Shown here in pieces: positions 11,820-23,769 of a stretch of DNA of 64,000 nt. Under the pieces are notes generated by a model, which did no database searches, was not told the origin of the DNA, and worked only from the letters and a program-made list of their open reading frames with translations. The position numbers were made by a program, and so were the translations under genes. Source of the DNA: Gari tellinella (lineage: Eukaryota > Mollusca > Bivalvia > Cardiida > Psammobiidae); contig OV277872.1 of the NCBI GenBank assembly GCA_922989275.2, positions 29,967,619 through 30,031,618 of the forward strand, in the 5' to 3' direction. Each line of letters opens with the position of its first letter. Positions within the stretch are counted from its first letter, which is position 1.

Positions 11820-12835
11820 ACTTGAACACGTCGTGGTAAGGAGAGGAGTCCATACTATATATAATGCACGTGTACGTCTCTATTACGAACACTAATAAGA
11901 TCGTGAATTGACTGTTCACATTTTTTAAAAAAGCTGTCTATTTTACGTTCGCCTTGCTTTAAGCAACCACTTGCTTAAAAACCTGATAATTAACACAATT
12001 CAAGACAATTCCTGATCTACTTTCGGTGAAATCACCTATCCAGCCATTTCCCATGCAATACTCATGGGTATTGTACACATGCAAATAGCATAGAACCACT
12101 GAAGCGTCTTATGTGAGGCTCGACTTTTATATTTGTTAGTTTTGCTAGAGCTTACCATTGAAAAAGCTCTAGAGTATGCGTTTGTATTGGCCTCACTAGG
12201 TAAACTGAGATTGGTAAAGATTATCCTACTGCATGTTTTTACAGTTAACTGTTACTTTCACGTCTATCGAGAACATTTGGGGGAGTAGTCCATCAAAGGA
12301 CTGAGGAAATGTTTTAAATGGTAGTAATAGAGAACTTTTACTGTACACGTAATCGGAATCGAGCTTGTAGCTTGACCAATTTTGCTGTATGCACTATTGG
12401 TACTCTGCTAATTAAACCTTCGTGTCAAGACTTTTTCAAATTACACATAGTCACTCTATAACGTTTAAGCCAGCGTATTCCAACGTATGAAATATTTGCG
12501 TTGGCGTATTTTACATTTTACATTTTACGTAGGTTATGAGTCCGTTGTGTTTATATTAACAGCTCGTTGGCATAATTATGCTGGCGTACGGTGACATTCA
12601 TTGTAGTTTGGTGAGTACGTCGAAACTTTCGAAGTCGGACAGGAGACATTTAGAGGATGTTTCGAATATGCTTCCGAGCCGATGTATGCCTTCCTTAGCG
12701 GAAACCGTGATTATTGACCAATTTTCGTCTTTATTTATGATAGACTAGTCGGAAATCTCAGAAATATGCTCCTAAAAAGCGTGAGAGGCATTTTTGGGGA
12801 AATGTTGACAGGCCACATTTTTATCATAACTAAAG
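11820..12835. other. No gene recognised
   Basis: I find no convincing coding exon, RNA gene or element end in this interval. GTTTTGCTAGAGCTTACCATTG and nearby text give a minor inverted pair (GCTAGAGCTT / AAAGCTCTAG at about 12143-12174). Confidence 0.4.
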
Positions 12836-12837
12836 TG

Positions 12838-13420
12838 TGCTAAATCCCGTTACACATTTAGGGTGCCTGTCACCCTTTCCGATGCCTTAAAAGCCAAAAA
12901 ATGGTAAAAAACAAAATGGCCGCGAAAACGCTATTTTTCGCTATTATAACCGGTCTTTTTGGAATCAAATATACCTAATGCATCTGTTCCTCCTAACTTA
13001 TATGGTTTATCACAACAAATATTTACAGGAATGTTCCTGGAGTGATTCTCCTTAAAAAAATTGATAACATGAAGATGTCTGGTTGCCATGGCAACCAAGG
13101 TAAAAATAGATCAATCTTAAAAAAAAATCAAAAAGAAATTACATGACCTAAAGCTTAGATATTTTATTGATAATTGACAGACCCCCTTTTAAACCTACCT
13201 TAAGTAATTTGAATGCAATCTGTTGCCTCTCTTTAATGAAGTTTAAGGCCAAACATGGTTAAAAAATACCCAACACAAAATGGCAACCAAAAAGCTAAAT
13301 TTTCGTTATTCTATTCAGTCTTTCTGGGATCAAATACACAATGCATTTTCCTCTCTTAAACCACATGGCTTGTTACAACCAACTGTACACGATTATGTTT
13401 ATGAGACAAATTCCAAGAAA
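12838..13420. repeat. Two diverged direct repeats of about 360 bp
   Basis: The order of words CTTTAAAAGCC / AAAATGGTAAAAAACAAAATGGC / CTATTTTTCG / GTCTTTTTGGAATCAAATA in the first half recurs as AAGGCCAAACATGGTTAAAAA / CACAAAATGGCAACC / AAATTTTCGTTATTC / GTCTTTCTGGGATCAAATA in the second. It is old and non-coding. Confidence 0.45.
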
Positions 13421-14147
13421 ATTGAAATACCGTGTAAGCAGTATTTATGACAAAAATAATCAATATTTATCCTAGTTTATATTAAAACATATGTCATTTT
13501 GAAATTACATCAAATCGGCATTTTCAAGATATCAACTTGATGAATTTAATGTTTACAAGTTAGGGAACTTATTTTGTTGCGTTCGAATATATACAGCTTC
13601 AGTAATACGGTTATGACTGTTCCTTTCAGAGTACACATAATTCGTGATAGCAACCTCTTATATGGGGTAAACATATATACATACTAGTTAACTATTCTTT
13701 TAATACATGTATTAGAAATTACAGCAAAAAAAGGAAGAAAATATACGAAATGAACTGATTTTTCAACGGTTAAGTAAAATAAACAATAGAAATTGATCGG
13801 AAAATTATAGACCATGATTAGCAAGCGCGATTCATCGAGTTTAACGATCATTTTATGTCGTTTATTTCGAAACGCCGAAAACAATCCGTTCATTTCTTAA
13901 ATATCGTATGACAGAATTCTGGCGTGCATTCATGTTCCAGAAATGATACTTAAACTGTTGGCATTTACGCGGCAGATATAACACACTTTGAACCTGGGAA
14001 ACCTAGTCACATATATAGGTGTCTTTCGTTAACAGCATACCTATTAAATGTGTTCAATAAAGATATTGTAAAAAACTACATTTATAACTGTACAGTAGGT
14101 AGTGTACGCATAACGGTGATAGCTACGACGGGAATAACTACTGAGAG

Positions 14148-14181
14148 ATGAAGCTTCTGTTGATATTTGCTGCCCTTGTTG
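14148..14181 (+). CDS. Orphan first coding exon: signal peptide, six-cysteine peptide family
   Basis: The frame begins ATG and reads M-K-L-L-L-I-F-A-A-L-V, then G at a phase-1 boundary followed directly by the donor GTAATG. The same exon occurs at 32046 (complete gene) and 63869: same length, same hydrophobic core, same donor phase and position. Here I could not find a matching second exon downstream before the TIR element at 15136, so this copy may be truncated, or its second exon lost or too diverged. The open frame continuing to 14399 reads through the donor and is probably intronic. Confidence 0.55.
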
Positions 14182-15135
14182 GTAATGTATACACATTTAC
14201 ATTAGCGACGTTCGCCTACAATGAAACAAAATTTAATTCCTTTTTTATATATGCGTTTATATATGAGTTAAACGATAATCGACATCACAACTTTAATGGG
14301 TTGAAACTCATATGTGTACAAGAAAGTGCATCTTTTGGAAAAAATTTAGTAATTACCTTTACATTTAAAATAAGTGGCATAACCGTGCAACGTTCATAAG
14401 TATCCCCATAAAAAGTCGGCGAACCTTAGTTTTTTAGATATTTTTTTGACTGGGTAAACCCATTTTGCATTGTCTGTGCACGCACAAGCATAAACAAGAA
14501 ATAATAACGTTTTCCCCATTACTATGAAATAAAGTAGGTTTAATAGACGGTTGGTAAATAATTGGCTCGTTAATTCAATGCTTCAGGCGTTCCGTTCGCG
14601 CTTTCCGGGTTCGTATACAGCCCGACCTAATCGTCTTTGAAAACATGTTTTGATAGAATTGTTATTCTAAGCTTATATCTATGTGTCCATATAAAGCGTT
14701 TGACATACATTCACAAACTTTTTACGCTAAATTTGGTTGTAAGTCTCTTTAAACGAAACGAGACACAAACTTCATCCAAAAAAATGTAGAAAAAATGGAA
14801 TGGCATACAGTTCGGTGCCTGATTTAGCGTCGGATCACAACTGTTTGCAATTGTAATTGCAATTATTGTTTTAGCATGAGTGCAAGGTTTATTGGGAAAG
14901 CAACGTCTTCTTAAATGTAACTATAGCTATTATCTCATCGAAGTACATTTTGTAGTTTTGTGTAACAATAAGCATCATCACAAACTGACGTTTTGGATCT
15001 AAAAAATAGATCTAACGCAATTTTACTAAGACTCAGATATGATTTTAGGCCATTATACATGAATGTTTTGCACAATTATCCACAATCCAATGAAGTAGCC
15101 TATCACAAAATATGGTTTTATCGATATATGAAGTA

Positions 15136-16526
15136 CAATGAAACCCCTCTAAACCGGACATGTGTGGGGACAACATAAATTTCCGGTTTAGAGTGGTTTC
15201 CGGTTTAGTGGGGTTTTAACCTATAAATTGTTTCCAGTATTGAATATAGCTGATCACTTAAAGCAGGTTGAAAGTAAAGCTTTACTTCCAACCTGCTTTA
15301 AGCTGTCATCTGCTATATAATATATTAAATAGGGGTAAACATGAGTAAACGAGCATATTAAATGTTACGTACCAGCTGGTACGTGGTTGTAGTCTAACTG
15401 TTGCTTGCTAAATCTGGATCTAGATCGGTCCAGTTCACATAGGTCTCAATACAATTGGCTATTGAATACACACCAACAAATTCTCTGTTTTCTGACTTCT
15501 ATTGTAGATCTAGTTACTTCTATATCTAGTTTGTAGCGATCTTCGGTAAAACAGCCGCAACGCAACGCATATGTTATTAAATCTGGGTAACACGTAGATC
15601 GAAGAAAATTCCAAAAATGGCCGCAGCTTATGGTTTAAGGATAAACGTCAGTAGCCTGGCTTGTAATAAATTCAATTATGTAAATATATATAAGAACGTG
15701 TGGTAAAAGACTTCTATTCGCTACTGGTCCACTGATAATATAAACAACAATCTTTTACTAACTCGTAAGATGAGGCTTTGATAATATTTCTATGCCGTTA
15801 GCGTCTGGCCTGGTCTAATCTCTATGCTTTTTAGAATCTAACTACCTCTCGCTTCTTGGTAGCGAGTCCTTTTATACTCGAGGATATGAATGTTACCATT
15901 TTGTACCGCCTTTGGTCACAAAATGTGTTACTTGTTACCTACTTTTAAGTAACAATGGAGGTAACAAGTTACCTGTTTTGGTAACAAATCGAACAAAACG
16001 GTAAACTAACGGTTTTTATTCTAATCTGATCGTATATCTAACTTCCAATCTGTTAAAAAATGCTATAAGAACATGTAATAACTATTAAATATGTAGAATT
16101 ACCATTCAATGATGACTTTCTTTTTGGCATCATACATGACAAGGAAACTGCTTAGTAACGTTGTGTAAACAACCCACAATGCACTGCAAAAACATGGCTG
16201 ACGGGTTGCTTCAGCTTCCCGTCAGCCTAGACAACAGTAGCGAATTGAAGTATTTTCGGGAGATATGCGTTATTCTGCATGGCTGAAACTAATTACAATT
16301 ACCTGTGTACGTTTTCTGATGTTTAAATAAAATGGATGTTGCCATATAATGCCCAAATCAATCTCGCGAATGGCGATTGGTAAGGTCATTATATGTGCAA
16401 CTCGTGGGCACCACAATATGGTGTAATGGGTTAAAAGAAAGGAGGGTTGGAAACAGGGCCAACGTTTTTGTCCGGTTAAGATAGAGTTCCGGATTTGAGA
16501 GGTTCCGGTTTTGAGGGGATTCACTG
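15136..16526. mobile_element. 1.4-kb TIR element with CCGGTTTAG-type ends, TA flanked
   Basis: The left end is CAATGAAACCCCTCTAAACC and the right end, inverted, is CAGTGAATCCCCTCAAAACC. Both carry repeated CCGGA/CCGGTTTAG words in the first 90 bp and are flanked by TA. There is no transposase frame; the 84-codon minus frame near the right end is within the terminal repeats. Internally it holds a family A fragment (15227-15348). The flanking AT-rich body has no recognisable gene. Confidence 0.65.
15227..15348. mobile_element. Family A MITE nested in the 1.4-kb element
   Basis: CACTTAAAGCAGGTTGAAAG, then a short loop, then CTTCCAACCTGCTTTAAG. The hairpin is shortened (the central GCAGAATG arms are lost), and the left and right spacers match family A. 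Confidence 0.6.
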
Positions 16527-16539
16527 TATATTCAGATCT

Positions 16540-17245
16540 TTATATTCATTGCTGCTAAATGCATTTTAATTTTAAATATAGGACAATGACATAATTATCA
16601 TAGCTGTAGCTGAATATGTCCATACCATTGCAATGGTAAGTACCTATAAACATCAAACAAACACAACAGCATGATGTACTTGTGAATCAGTAAGATGCCT
16701 GTACAAAAACTTATACAAGAGGAAAGAAATATAATTTGTTTTACATATTTTACTGATATAATTTCCCCTAGTTAATCGTACAATCAGCATTAGAACCGAT
16801 ACATCGGAGTAGATGTTATAATTTTTCCCGTATTAAACGTTTAATACGGTAAAAAATAATGTCTACTTCGCTGTACGGTTCTAATGTTAATAGCAAACGC
16901 ATTCACAACAAACTTCTTATACATTTATGTAACGATTAATCCTTAATGTGAATATATCAAAAGCTATGTCTCATTTTCCCCTCGTATACATTGCTAACAT
17001 ACCTTTGCCTTTGACTATGTATTGCATGATGTGTATGCTTGTGTACTGTTGGGCCTCTGGTCATATGTATGAATAAAATATCTATATATGTTGTCAATTT
17101 CTAAATTATACGATTTTTCATTATAATCTAAATGACAAACTATATTGAACCAGATCGGACGCCGGGCTATCCAGTGTCTTATTTGTCTCCAAACTGATTG
17201 CAACGGACATTGTATTGTATTCTATTATAAACGCGTTCATTTGGG
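16540..17245. repeat. Diverged duplicate of 26635-27130
   Basis: The words TATAGGACAATGACATAATTATCATAGCTGTA, CCATTGCAATGGTA and AACAAACACAACA appear in the same order as AATATAGAACAATGGCATATCATAGCTGTA, CCGTTGCAATGGTA and CCACAAACACAACA at 26660-26760. Both end near decayed family Q sequence. It is an old dispersed repeat without coding content. Confidence 0.5.
16788..16886. repeat. Long hairpin (TAGAACCG arms)
   Basis: TAGAACCGATACATCGGAGT pairs with a right arm containing ACTTCGCTGTACGGTTCTA, and the centre ACCGTATTAAACGTTTAATACGGT-like segment is itself palindromic. A decayed relative is at about 26905-26995. Confidence 0.65.
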
Positions 17246-17307
17246 AAATTATAACGTCTTCTCCAGTGAGAAGCTCTACGCTGTATTTCATTAAAAAGCT
17301 TTTTTTT

Positions 17308-17627
17308 CGGGGTTCCAGATAAGGGGGGTATTTCAAAAACTAAAAATCTTTATTTCTGCTTTAAACCCTATGGTGTAACTTATCATTAGACTCGTCTCGA
17401 AGAAGACATCATAGGATTTGGTGTTGAAATAAATGAAAACATGTTGGATTTGTGCAGTTAACTCCCTAGTAACATCATAGGATTTGGTGAAACCCTATGG
17501 TATCACTACTCATTAGAATCGTCTTGAAGAGACCATTCTAATGAGTAGTAACATCATAGGATTTGGTATTGATATAAGTGAGAAACTGTTGGATTTGTGC
17601 AGTTTACTCCCTCTTATCTGGAACCCT
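17308..17627. mobile_element. MITE family S, inserted at the 5' end of the first H2B-like frame
   Basis: The left end GGGGTTCCAGATAAGGGGGG is inverted relative to the right end CCCTCTTATCTGGAACCCTG. Internal inverted words are CATTAGAATCGTCTTGAAGA and the AGACCATTCTAATGAG arm. The element supplies the ATG and first ~17 codons of the open frame that runs into the histone-like sequence, so that ATG is not a native histone start. Confidence 0.7.
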
Positions 17628-17632
17628 GTTTT

Positions 17633-18045
17633 TGTCGGTTAAAGGGGCTGGAATTGCAGTATCAGAGAAAGCCGACACGAAAGCAAAGGCCGTAGGTAAC
17701 ACCAAGGAGGAAGAGACTATCCCTCTAATTAGGCAGGTGCATCCTGATACTGGATTGTCGAGCAAGGCCGTGTCCGGCATGGACAGTTCCATCAACGCCA
17801 TTTTTAAGAGAATCACTGCCGAGGTATCCAGATTTTCTCACCAGGACTGGAAATCATCAATGCTCAGTAAAAAGATCAAGACCAACGAAGGCACCAAGGC
17901 AAATGACGCACGTAACACTGAATCACAGAGGAAAACGAAGAGGTCAAAATCATATTATATCTACAACTACAAGTATAAAGTCTTGAGGCAGGTGCATCCA
18001 GACACTGGCGTGTCAGGCAAGGTGTATCCATCAAAGACAGCTTAA
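17633..18045 (+). pseudogene. Histone H2B-like tandem partial copy 1
   Basis: The frame stays open to TAA at 18043-18045. Its order is: an H2B-like lysine/alanine-rich N-tail (around V-S-E-K-A-D-T-K-A-K); then, with the alpha-1 region missing, the loop-1 motif R-Q-V-H-P-D-T-G followed by alpha-2 and loop-2/alpha-3 ([15 protein letters not shown]); then a second N-tail (K-R-S-K) with an alpha-1 equivalent (S-Y-Y-I-Y-N-Y-K-Y-K-V-L) and a second R-Q-V-H-P-D-T-G, ending soon after. In canonical H2B, alpha-1 precedes the V-H-P-D-T-G loop once. This is therefore a tandem H2B fragment pair, or equivalently a permuted H2B, lacking most of the C-terminal helix. The upstream ATG at 17578 lies inside a MITE. 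It is likely a pseudogene, but the frame is intact. Confidence 0.7.
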
Positions 18046-18059
18046 CGATACTTTTCAGA

Positions 18060-18560
18060 CAACATTTGCCAACGCATTCACTCTAATATGTATTTGCAAA
18101 GTTTTGGCTCTATGTAATCTTGGAATCTACGCGTCAATAAAACTATATTCACCCACGTATTCACTGCATTTTTAATTCAAATTGTATAATACAGTAAACC
18201 CTTTTAAATTGAGGTTTTCTCTCTTTCACCACTTTATTGTCGACTGTTGTCTGTAATTTTGTTTCAAAGTTAGATTAAGCGAAGTATGGCTGATTTTATT
18301 TCAATACGAGCGTCAAACAATGTTGGAACTGATATGACACCGGTTAACATGATCTGGATCCAAACTGTTTGAAAATTCGACAATGTCGTAGACGGCGTTA
18401 AGCCTTTAACTCTCAATGACATCATACAGTGCATTTGTAAACAGTTTGCACCCTAAACAGACGCCTCTTGTTTTGACTCTTACTTCGGAACGATATTACA
18501 GACAACACTATTGAAGCAGACGACTATGAAACGGTAAAGGGGTAAAACTCTTACGATAAA
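18060..18560. repeat. 3' flank shared with H2B-like copy 2, then decayed hairpin repeat
   Basis: From about 18047 to 18250 the sequence (ACTTTTCAGACAACATTTGC ... CTCTTTCACCACTTTAT) matches 24000-24200 downstream of the second copy, so the histone-like block and its 3' flank were duplicated together. No canonical histone-mRNA stem-loop is evident. From about 18300 to 18540 there is a decayed hairpin-type repeat (GTCAAACAATG...GATCTGGATCC AAACTGTTTG). Confidence 0.5.
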
Positions 18561-18569
18561 TGTGATCAT

Positions 18570-19800
18570 AAAAGGATTAAAATGGTTAAAAACAGAAAGT
18601 TCTGTGTGTGGTGATTAAGCAGTACTTTGTTCTAAGGAAAATAAGAACAGAAACTAAAAACCTTTCATGATCAAATTTATCGTGCGATTTTTACCCATTC
18701 ACCGTGAAAGGTAATGTCTAAACATATTAACACTTTGTCAATCCTGATCGCATGCAGTGTGACATGAACCAAATAAGTATATACACTGAATCAGTATACT
18801 AATCGGTCATAAATTTATGACCGCAGTACATAGACTTGCTTCTACTTTGGACTATAGCTGTAAGGTGTAGTCACTTACATTTTAAACGTGACTTAATAAT
18901 TGATACATGTAGTTTTATGCAACGCACTTCCATATACAGTTATAATGTCTTAATTTGATAAATGTCATATGTATAGATTATTTCTAACTATGCCTGAAAT
19001 AATATTCACATGTTTCATTTTGGGGTTTAGGTTAATCCGTTTAGCAGGCTCTTTACAGTATTACTCAGTGTTACAAGTTTTCTTACATAAACGTTTCAAA
19101 TCCTACCATCAAACAGAATTAAAAAGCAATACAGTGTCATAATGTTCACTATTAATTTTCTGTTTTTCGTTTTATTTCATACGACTGTATTAAAGTTTGA
19201 AGCCACTATCATTCGTCAATACTGTCAACCAATATGGTTATATTTCTTAAGGTGGTTCGCGGGTCAGCTTATTCTGTGTCAGAATTCTTTGAAACCTTGA
19301 TTAAATTGAAATATACCATATGGAGAGTGAAAAATCGTTAAAATAAAAAAGTTACAGTGCCGTTTTTTCTGACAGGACCTTTTGTCGAGAAAAGCTCCTT
19401 TTTTAATAAACAGGAATATTTTCTTTATAGAATGATATAACTCAATCATTTCTGTACATTCAAGTAAACTGTACATAGACTATAAGGTATTGGGCAAACA
19501 AAAGTATTTCATGACATATGTTCTGGAAATATCAATATTTTAAAAAAGTCAAATTCTGAAAATCTCAAATTACCAAAAATCTAGCTGTTTAACATACACT
19601 AATTTTACTCTTATTAGATATATATAACATAATTCTACTAGTCACAAAAATTTAATGAAAATCTACGGTAGAATTTACATTTTATACATGATTTACTGAA
19701 ATGCTGACAAAATGTTAACACAAAACGAGTAACCTCCCTTGAGTTCAACTTTAAAATGCCGTCAGCTCTAAATAATACCATTAGTCAAACCTGTATAATA
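18570..19800. other. AT-rich stretch, no gene recognised
   Basis: Only short frames and simple AT-rich text are visible. I cannot support any gene, RNA or element end here. Confidence 0.4.
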
Positions 19801-19844
19801 AGGGACCATTGAATACGGTAGCCTGTAGATCTTTAAAGGCAAGT

Positions 19845-19932
19845 GACTGCTTAATGCATAACAAAAGTAATGCATAAAAGCTCCTTTAGGATCTATCTTT
19901 TAGCATTACTTTTGTCCTGTGTTAAGCTGCTG
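19845..19932. repeat. Hairpin repeat (TGCTTAATGCATAAC arms)
   Basis: GACTGCTTAATGCATAACAA with AAGTAATGCATAAAAGCTCC faces GGATCTATCTTTTAGCATTA and TTTTGTCCTGTGTTAAGC. This is the arm-loop-arm layout of family A with different arm sequence. Confidence 0.5.
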
Positions 19933-20092
19933 TTTGTTATATAGGCTATAAATCCTCACAAATTTAGCTGTCACTTGACTATACTTGCAAATGATATTAT
20001 TCATTATTACTTAACATAGCCTGTCCGTTGATCACTGCGTTATTAATTGACTAGTCACTAAAATCGGACAATTTGTTAAAAAAAGGTTTTGA

Positions 20093-20166
20093 AGCGAGTG
20101 GGAATCGAACCTAGAACCTTTGGATTGCAAGTCAATCACCGTACCAACTGAGCTAACAGAGAAGAC
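20093..20166 (-). tRNA. Degenerate tRNA-like sequence
   Basis: On the minus strand there is a D-arm/A-box-like TTAGCTCAGTTGG and a T-arm/B-box-like GGTTCGATTCC about 40 nt downstream. The anticodon arm pairs imperfectly (loop CTTGCAA would give TGC), and the acceptor ends do not pair, so this is a tRNA pseudogene or a SINE head, not a working tRNA. It is bracketed by inverted AAAAAAAGGTTT / AAACCTTTTTTT runs. Confidence 0.45.
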
Positions 20167-20861
20167 ACTGAAGCAGATCAAACCTTTTTTTTATCTAAAT
20201 TTACTACTATATGCACGTGCCGCAAAGATCAGGTGAAAGACATCAGCATTTCCGGAACTCGAGATGCGGGCCGCCCGCTGTCGAACCACCTTAAGTCAAA
20301 ATACATCAAATTCAATTATGAGAAAAAGGCAGATGAAAACTGTTGAAGGCTTGTGAGTCATGGAAAGCAAGGGGTTACATGTAGGACAAACACACATTGG
20401 ATTATATCACCCGTAGCGATGAGTTTACTGATGTTTCACAAGTGTTGCACCAATGAATAGTACGCATACTCTATAAAAACACTGTAGACCCTGATACATT
20501 GCACCTGCAGAACTCCTCTGCAGACGTAAGTATCCGCACTGTTTATCAGTGTGCTGTAAATTGTAAACCAAAATACCCATTTGTGACAATTGTACTAAAA
20601 TAAATCGAAAACTGGAATTACAGAAGAGAAATCTGAAGAAACTGAAAAAATTAGCACGGAACACAAGCTGATCTCACTGCTTCATTTACATTACTTGTTG
20701 TAAATTAATACTAGCTAATTATAAGGTGGAAAAAGACTTTATATAAATTGAAATAGGATATAACACCACATCGTAGGTTTATTAGAAATATTAATCAGAG
20801 AAATACACTATCACGGCATATAGACAACACTTTAGTTACAGTCGCATTTCTGTTAAGCTGG

Positions 20862-21098
20862 TGCCCGTTTCATAAAACTTCTTACGACAAATGTTGTCGT
20901 AAATCAAAACTTTAAAATACATTTAATCTCTGATTTCTTTATCTAATCCTGACTTGTGACATCTTTTTGGAATCGTCTTTTCAAGACAATTCCAAAAAGA
21001 TGTCACAAGACAGGATTAGATGGATTAATAATAATTGAGAGTTTCATAATCTTACTTACGACAACATTTGTAGTACGAAGTTTTATGAAACGGGCCCC
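20862..21098. mobile_element. MITE family G, full copy
   Basis: The ends are GCCCGTTTCATAAAACTTC and GAAGTTTTATGAAACGGGCC. The central near-perfect palindrome has arms ATCTAATCCTGACTTGTGAC and its complement, with the inner stem TTTTTGGAATCGTCTT / AAGACAATTCCAAAAA. CTG lies outside both ends, which could be a short target duplication. Confidence 0.8.
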
Positions 21099-21398
21099 TG
21101 TAACACAAACTATAAGTATAAAGCAGAAGTGATTGCTTAATGCAGGATTAAAGTAATTTAGGAGCTGCCTTAAGCATGTACATGTACCTTAAAATATGTG
21201 CACATTTTGTCAAGAGTCGAATATTAACCCATTCCAACCAAAGCGATCAGTATACACGTTTTAACAAACAGGGACTTTGTGTATGTGACACGTGCCATAC
21301 ACCAACACTAAACACCCTGATAAGATTGCTCCAACAGGAGTCCTATGCTAAGCACCGTGTAGAGCGGGGTTGTGATGTGGCGCACGGGGTGTATGTGT

Positions 21399-21650
21399 TT
21401 AACCCTTTACCTCATAGCCTGTTTCTAGTTTTGAAGACAAGTGACCACTTAAAGCAGGTTGAAAGTAAAGCAGAATGTGCCTTAAGGCACATTCTGCTTT
21501 ACTTTTAGCCTGCTTTAAGCTAAAATCTTCTAGGCTAAATAAAATAGTTGTTATAGTAATTGTTAATGAGGGTATAAACTGGAACTATTTTCTTCAGCGT
21601 AGGAATAAATGAAATACGCTAATAGTCGCTTCTATGGGGGAAAGGGTTAA
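21399..21650. mobile_element. MITE family A, full copy
   Basis: It runs TTAACCCTTTACCTCATAGC to GGGGGAAAGGGTTAA, with the perfect hairpin CAGAATGTGCCTTAAGGCACATTCTG in the centre. TTAA lies at both edges. A solitary arm of a related hairpin lies just upstream (about 21120-21175). Confidence 0.8.
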
Positions 21651-22800
21651 GAGGAATTAGGTAAATAAAAAAAAGAATATTTTGTCTTTTACAGAACTGC
21701 AAGTAAATACTATATCGTATGGAATTCAGCAATCAATAATCAATTGCCAGCTTATCAACTTGATAACTCAGAGTGTCCTTACTTTCAAACATTTGGCGAC
21801 CAGGGTATAGAGAATAATATGTAATTGCAGGATATAGGACTTGTTTATTCTGCGAGAGGAGAAATCATTGACCACGAGGCTTGCCTGCAATTACATATTA
21901 TTCGATTTATCCCGTCACTGAATGATTCTGGCCATTCAAATGTACAATAATACTTAATTTGAACATTTTTATGTAATTTCTGACATACAAAGAAATTATA
22001 ACCGCTCCCAGCCGAATTGCGATAAGTTATACTTACACAACAGAAAAAAATGACCACAACAAAACGCTTAGAGTGACAAACTGGCAACAAACTGGCAACA
22101 AACTGGAAAAGTGAGTCGATTCAAATTTGAAAAGTTACACATTTAAACTCAAATGAGCTATACTTTATGCTTCAACTCATTAGTTAAAATTGGCAAAAAT
22201 AACGACTGGAAATCGTCACCAGTTTTCGCGTTACTCGTCAGGTCGTTTATTGTTTTGGAACAGATTAGAATTTTTTTTACCGCTTAGATTCAAACTCTAT
22301 GTTGAAATTTGCTTCTAAAGCTGGCACTCTGGTTTGTTTATTAGCCTACCTAAAATATTGCTTTAGCCACAGGTATTTGACACATTGATCTAGATCTATT
22401 GAAAAACTAGACTTCTATTACCGTATATATAAAGACAATGTATACAACGGGGATCAAACAGGTAGTCTAAACTATCAACTTAATCTGATGCTACAATAGA
22501 CTAGATCACCGGTATTCTCTTGTGGTGCCCTCGGACAATGAGGTCAAGTACCTGTGGCTTTACTTTAGCAGAAGTAGGCTAAAAATAGAATCAAAGACGA
22601 TTGTAGAATGGTTCCTAATTTTTAAGCATAGGTCCATATGAGAATAGAAATAATGTATGGATATGTAGATTTATTTTGTGAACTTGATTTTAAAAAACCA
22701 ATGTTTATTCTGGTTAGTTTCTATCTAAATTATTTTTCTTTTTAAAAGAAACGCGTCAATATACAAACTTTATATAATTTATATTGACGTCACGTTGTAT

Positions 22801-22880
22801 GTGCTTCTGTGGCCCAGCGGTAAGCATCCACGTCTCCCATCACGGCGATCCGCGTTCAAAACTCACTTGATCCAAACTTT
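22801..22880 (+). tRNA. tRNA-like sequence, probably a SINE head
   Basis: A-box-like TGTGGCCCAGCGG and B-box-like GCGTTCAAAACTC are about 40 nt apart and are followed by a T-rich run (TTTTCTTTTTTTTT) resembling a Pol III stop. Acceptor pairing is not convincing. No target duplication was found. Confidence 0.4.
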
Positions 22881-23432
22881 TCTTTTTTTTTGTAAATATT
22901 TGTTTTCTCTATTTTTGTGGATGCTAAATCGTTATCAAACATATTAAGGGTGTTTTTGCGTCTAAAATCAACGTCTTCGCTATTTGCTTTGAGTAATGAA
23001 AATAAAAATAATTCCGGTGTATTCATACAGCTACTATACAGATAAACCTGCTACTGTACAGATAAAGCTAAGTTTATTATGCTACCCCTTTATTATATCA
23101 TCGGAGGCTGTAGTGACGGGATAAAATGTTTTGCATGGGGGATTCCTGTGGCGCATGGGACAACCGCTCTTGGTCATCAAATGGAAAAGTCGGCAATTGA
23201 TAGATGATTGCTGCATTCCGTGCTATATTGTATTGACTATTACATGTAGCAGTTTTGTTAAGGACAACTTATTATCAAAACGGCGTGAAATCGGCATTTC
23301 GCATCGACCAATCCGCTTCGATCTTACTGAGACTTTTCTTTAAAAATATGTTGACAGTGCATGGGAAAACAGGGTATATTTTCGTCGTTTAGACTCTGCC
23401 TAGGGTAAAAATTTCATTCTCTTATTTCATTT

Positions 23433-23768
23433 CATCCTGATACTGGATTGTCGAGCAAGGCTTTGTCCGTCATGAACAGCTTCGTCAACGACAATTATGA
23501 GAGAATCACTGCCGAGGTATCCAGATTTTCTCACCAGGACTGGAAATCATCAATGATCAGCAGAGAGATCAAGACCACCGACGGTCTGCTTCTGCCCGGA
23601 AACGAAGACACCAATGCAACTGACGCACGTAACACTGATTCAAAGAGGGAAACGAAGAGGTCAAAAGCATACTATATCTACAACTACGTGTACATGTATA
23701 AAGTTTTGAGACAGGTGCATCCAGACACTGGAGTGTCCAGCAAGGATTATCCATCAAGGACAGCTTGA
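23433..23768 (+). pseudogene. Histone H2B-like tandem partial copy 2
   Basis: The open frame begins at the loop-1 motif H-P-D-T-G, then alpha-2 ([16 protein letters not shown]) and loop-2/alpha-3 (S-R-E-I-K-T, L-L-L-P-G). It continues through an N-tail-like K-R-E-T-K-R-S-K into alpha-1 (Y-Y-I-Y-N-Y) and [11 protein letters not shown], with TGA at 23766-23768. It matches copy 1 closely, including the non-canonical [10 protein letters not shown], so the rearrangement predates their duplication. Copy 1 carries an in-frame 18-nt deletion relative to this one near L-L-L-P-G. No ATG with a histone tail precedes it. Confidence 0.7.
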
Positions 23769-23769
23769 C

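Noticed and set aside
17578..17632. ATG start for the H2B-like frame
   Set aside because: This ATG and the first ~17 codons lie in the terminal region of a family S MITE, so the true start, if any, is unknown.
20093..20166. Functional tRNA gene
   Set aside because: The acceptor ends do not pair and the anticodon arm is poor; kept only as a tRNA-like sequence.
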